In this document: in pieces, positions 63,701 to 64,000 of the stretch
Numbering within the stretch: position 1 is the stretch's first letter
Layout: each line of letters begins with the position of its first letter
Assembly (NCBI RefSeq): GCF_015832195.1
Contig: NC_052020.1
Span: 2,170,001 to 2,234,000 of the forward strand
Direction: 5' to 3'
From: Motacilla alba alba
Lineage: Eukaryota; Chordata; Aves; Passeriformes; Motacillidae
DNA: 64,000 bases
Position numbers and translations under genes: made by a program
The notes under the pieces: model-generated
What the model was told of the DNA's origin: nothing
The model's input: the letters and a program-made list of their open reading frames with translations, nothing else
Database searches by the model: none

Positions 63701-64000
63701 CCAACAAATCAGGTTTTCTTTCTTATGTTCTCAAAACTGAGGAAGGTGGAGGGTGTTCTTTTCAGTCTGTAAGAGATCCTGCTGTAGGACAAGTGCGTTT
63801 GTTTCCCTCTTCTGACCCACCCAAGCCAACATTTAGGCAGCCTCAAACCTAGATCTGTCGCTCTACTATTGCCAGCACAGACTTTGAAGCAAACAGATGA
63901 CTTTGAAGCAAGCAAGCTCATTTACAACATGCAATTTTACACAGCCAGAATCAAGCCCAATCCAACATGCTATCTCTAAACTGGCTGTGAGAACTTCCAT
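57797..64000. other. Unique intronic stretch to window end
   Basis: No gene, RNA or transposon was recognised. A GC-richer patch at about 60540-60780 is open on the minus strand in more than one frame but has no protein signature. A direct repeat GACTTTGAAGCAA occurs twice near 63880-63912. Confidence 0.45.

Larger units (their letters stand above)
24411..64000 (-). other. NELL1: NELL1 intron upstream of the EGF exon (partial)
   Basis: This is intron because it lies 5' of the exon on the coding strand and no second exon could be recognised. It is AT-rich. It holds a CR1 tail (31.5 kb), a solo LTR (37.6-38.6 kb), an old CR1 ORF2 remnant (45.2-46.85 kb), a compound microsatellite (48.3 kb), CR1 scraps (52.2 and 57.6 kb) and long A runs. 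The exon for the preceding EGF domain must lie beyond 64000 unless it was missed. Introns of tens to hundreds of kilobases are normal for NELL1. Confidence 0.85.

Noticed and set aside
1..64000. CRISPR arrays, tRNA or rRNA genes, operons, prokaryotic promoters
   Set aside because: No regularly spaced repeats, no tRNA-like or rRNA sequence and no bacterial gene layout; the sequence is vertebrate intron.

Overview
This window looks like vertebrate, almost certainly avian, intronic DNA. It is AT-rich and has no dense coding. It carries many 5'-truncated CR1 LINE fragments and solo endogenous-retrovirus LTRs of a kind I associate with songbird genomes, plus a few worn MIR-like SINE remnants. No bacterial or viral gene organisation is present. 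The songbird assignment is an inference from the repeat families; 'bird' is firmer than 'passerine'.

Only one protein-coding piece can be supported: a 126-bp exon on the minus strand at 24285-24410. It encodes one calcium-binding EGF-like domain and matches NELL1 (a secreted thrombospondin-1-like, multi-EGF, VWC-domain glycoprotein) far better than its paralogue NELL2. It has a good splice acceptor and donor and is phase 1 at both ends. The rest of the window is therefore best read as two very long NELL1 introns: the upstream intron at 24411-64000 and the downstream intron at 1-24284, both running off the window.

Layout: 1-16 kb holds MIR-like scraps and CR1 pieces on both strands (about 2.9, 5.0, 8.4, 9.9 and 13.5 kb). 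From 16.1 to 19.0 kb is a composite repeat block. It has a roughly 0.95-kb CR1 that includes the reverse-transcriptase FADD motif, then a solo LTR (17080-18999). That LTR is interrupted by a 721-bp second solo LTR with perfect TGTCTT/AAGACA ends, and it contains a 149-bp inverted copy of part of the CR1 next door. The exon lies at 24.3 kb. A short CR1 tail is at 31.5 kb, a second solo LTR of the first family at 37.6-38.6 kb, and an old degraded CR1-superfamily ORF2 remnant at 45.2-46.85 kb. A compound microsatellite is at 48.3 kb, CR1 scraps at 52.2 and 57.6 kb, and a G-rich tract at 57.8 kb. The remaining sequence is unique intronic DNA; a few segments have homeodomain, POU/SOX or E-box-like motif clusters and are offered only as conservation-test candidates.

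I did not find a new biological system. The most interesting item is the inverted, apparently templated CR1 segment inside the 17-kb LTR together with the nested LTR. All three LTRs lie antisense to NELL1. The many short open frames across the window show no family signature and are treated as chance.
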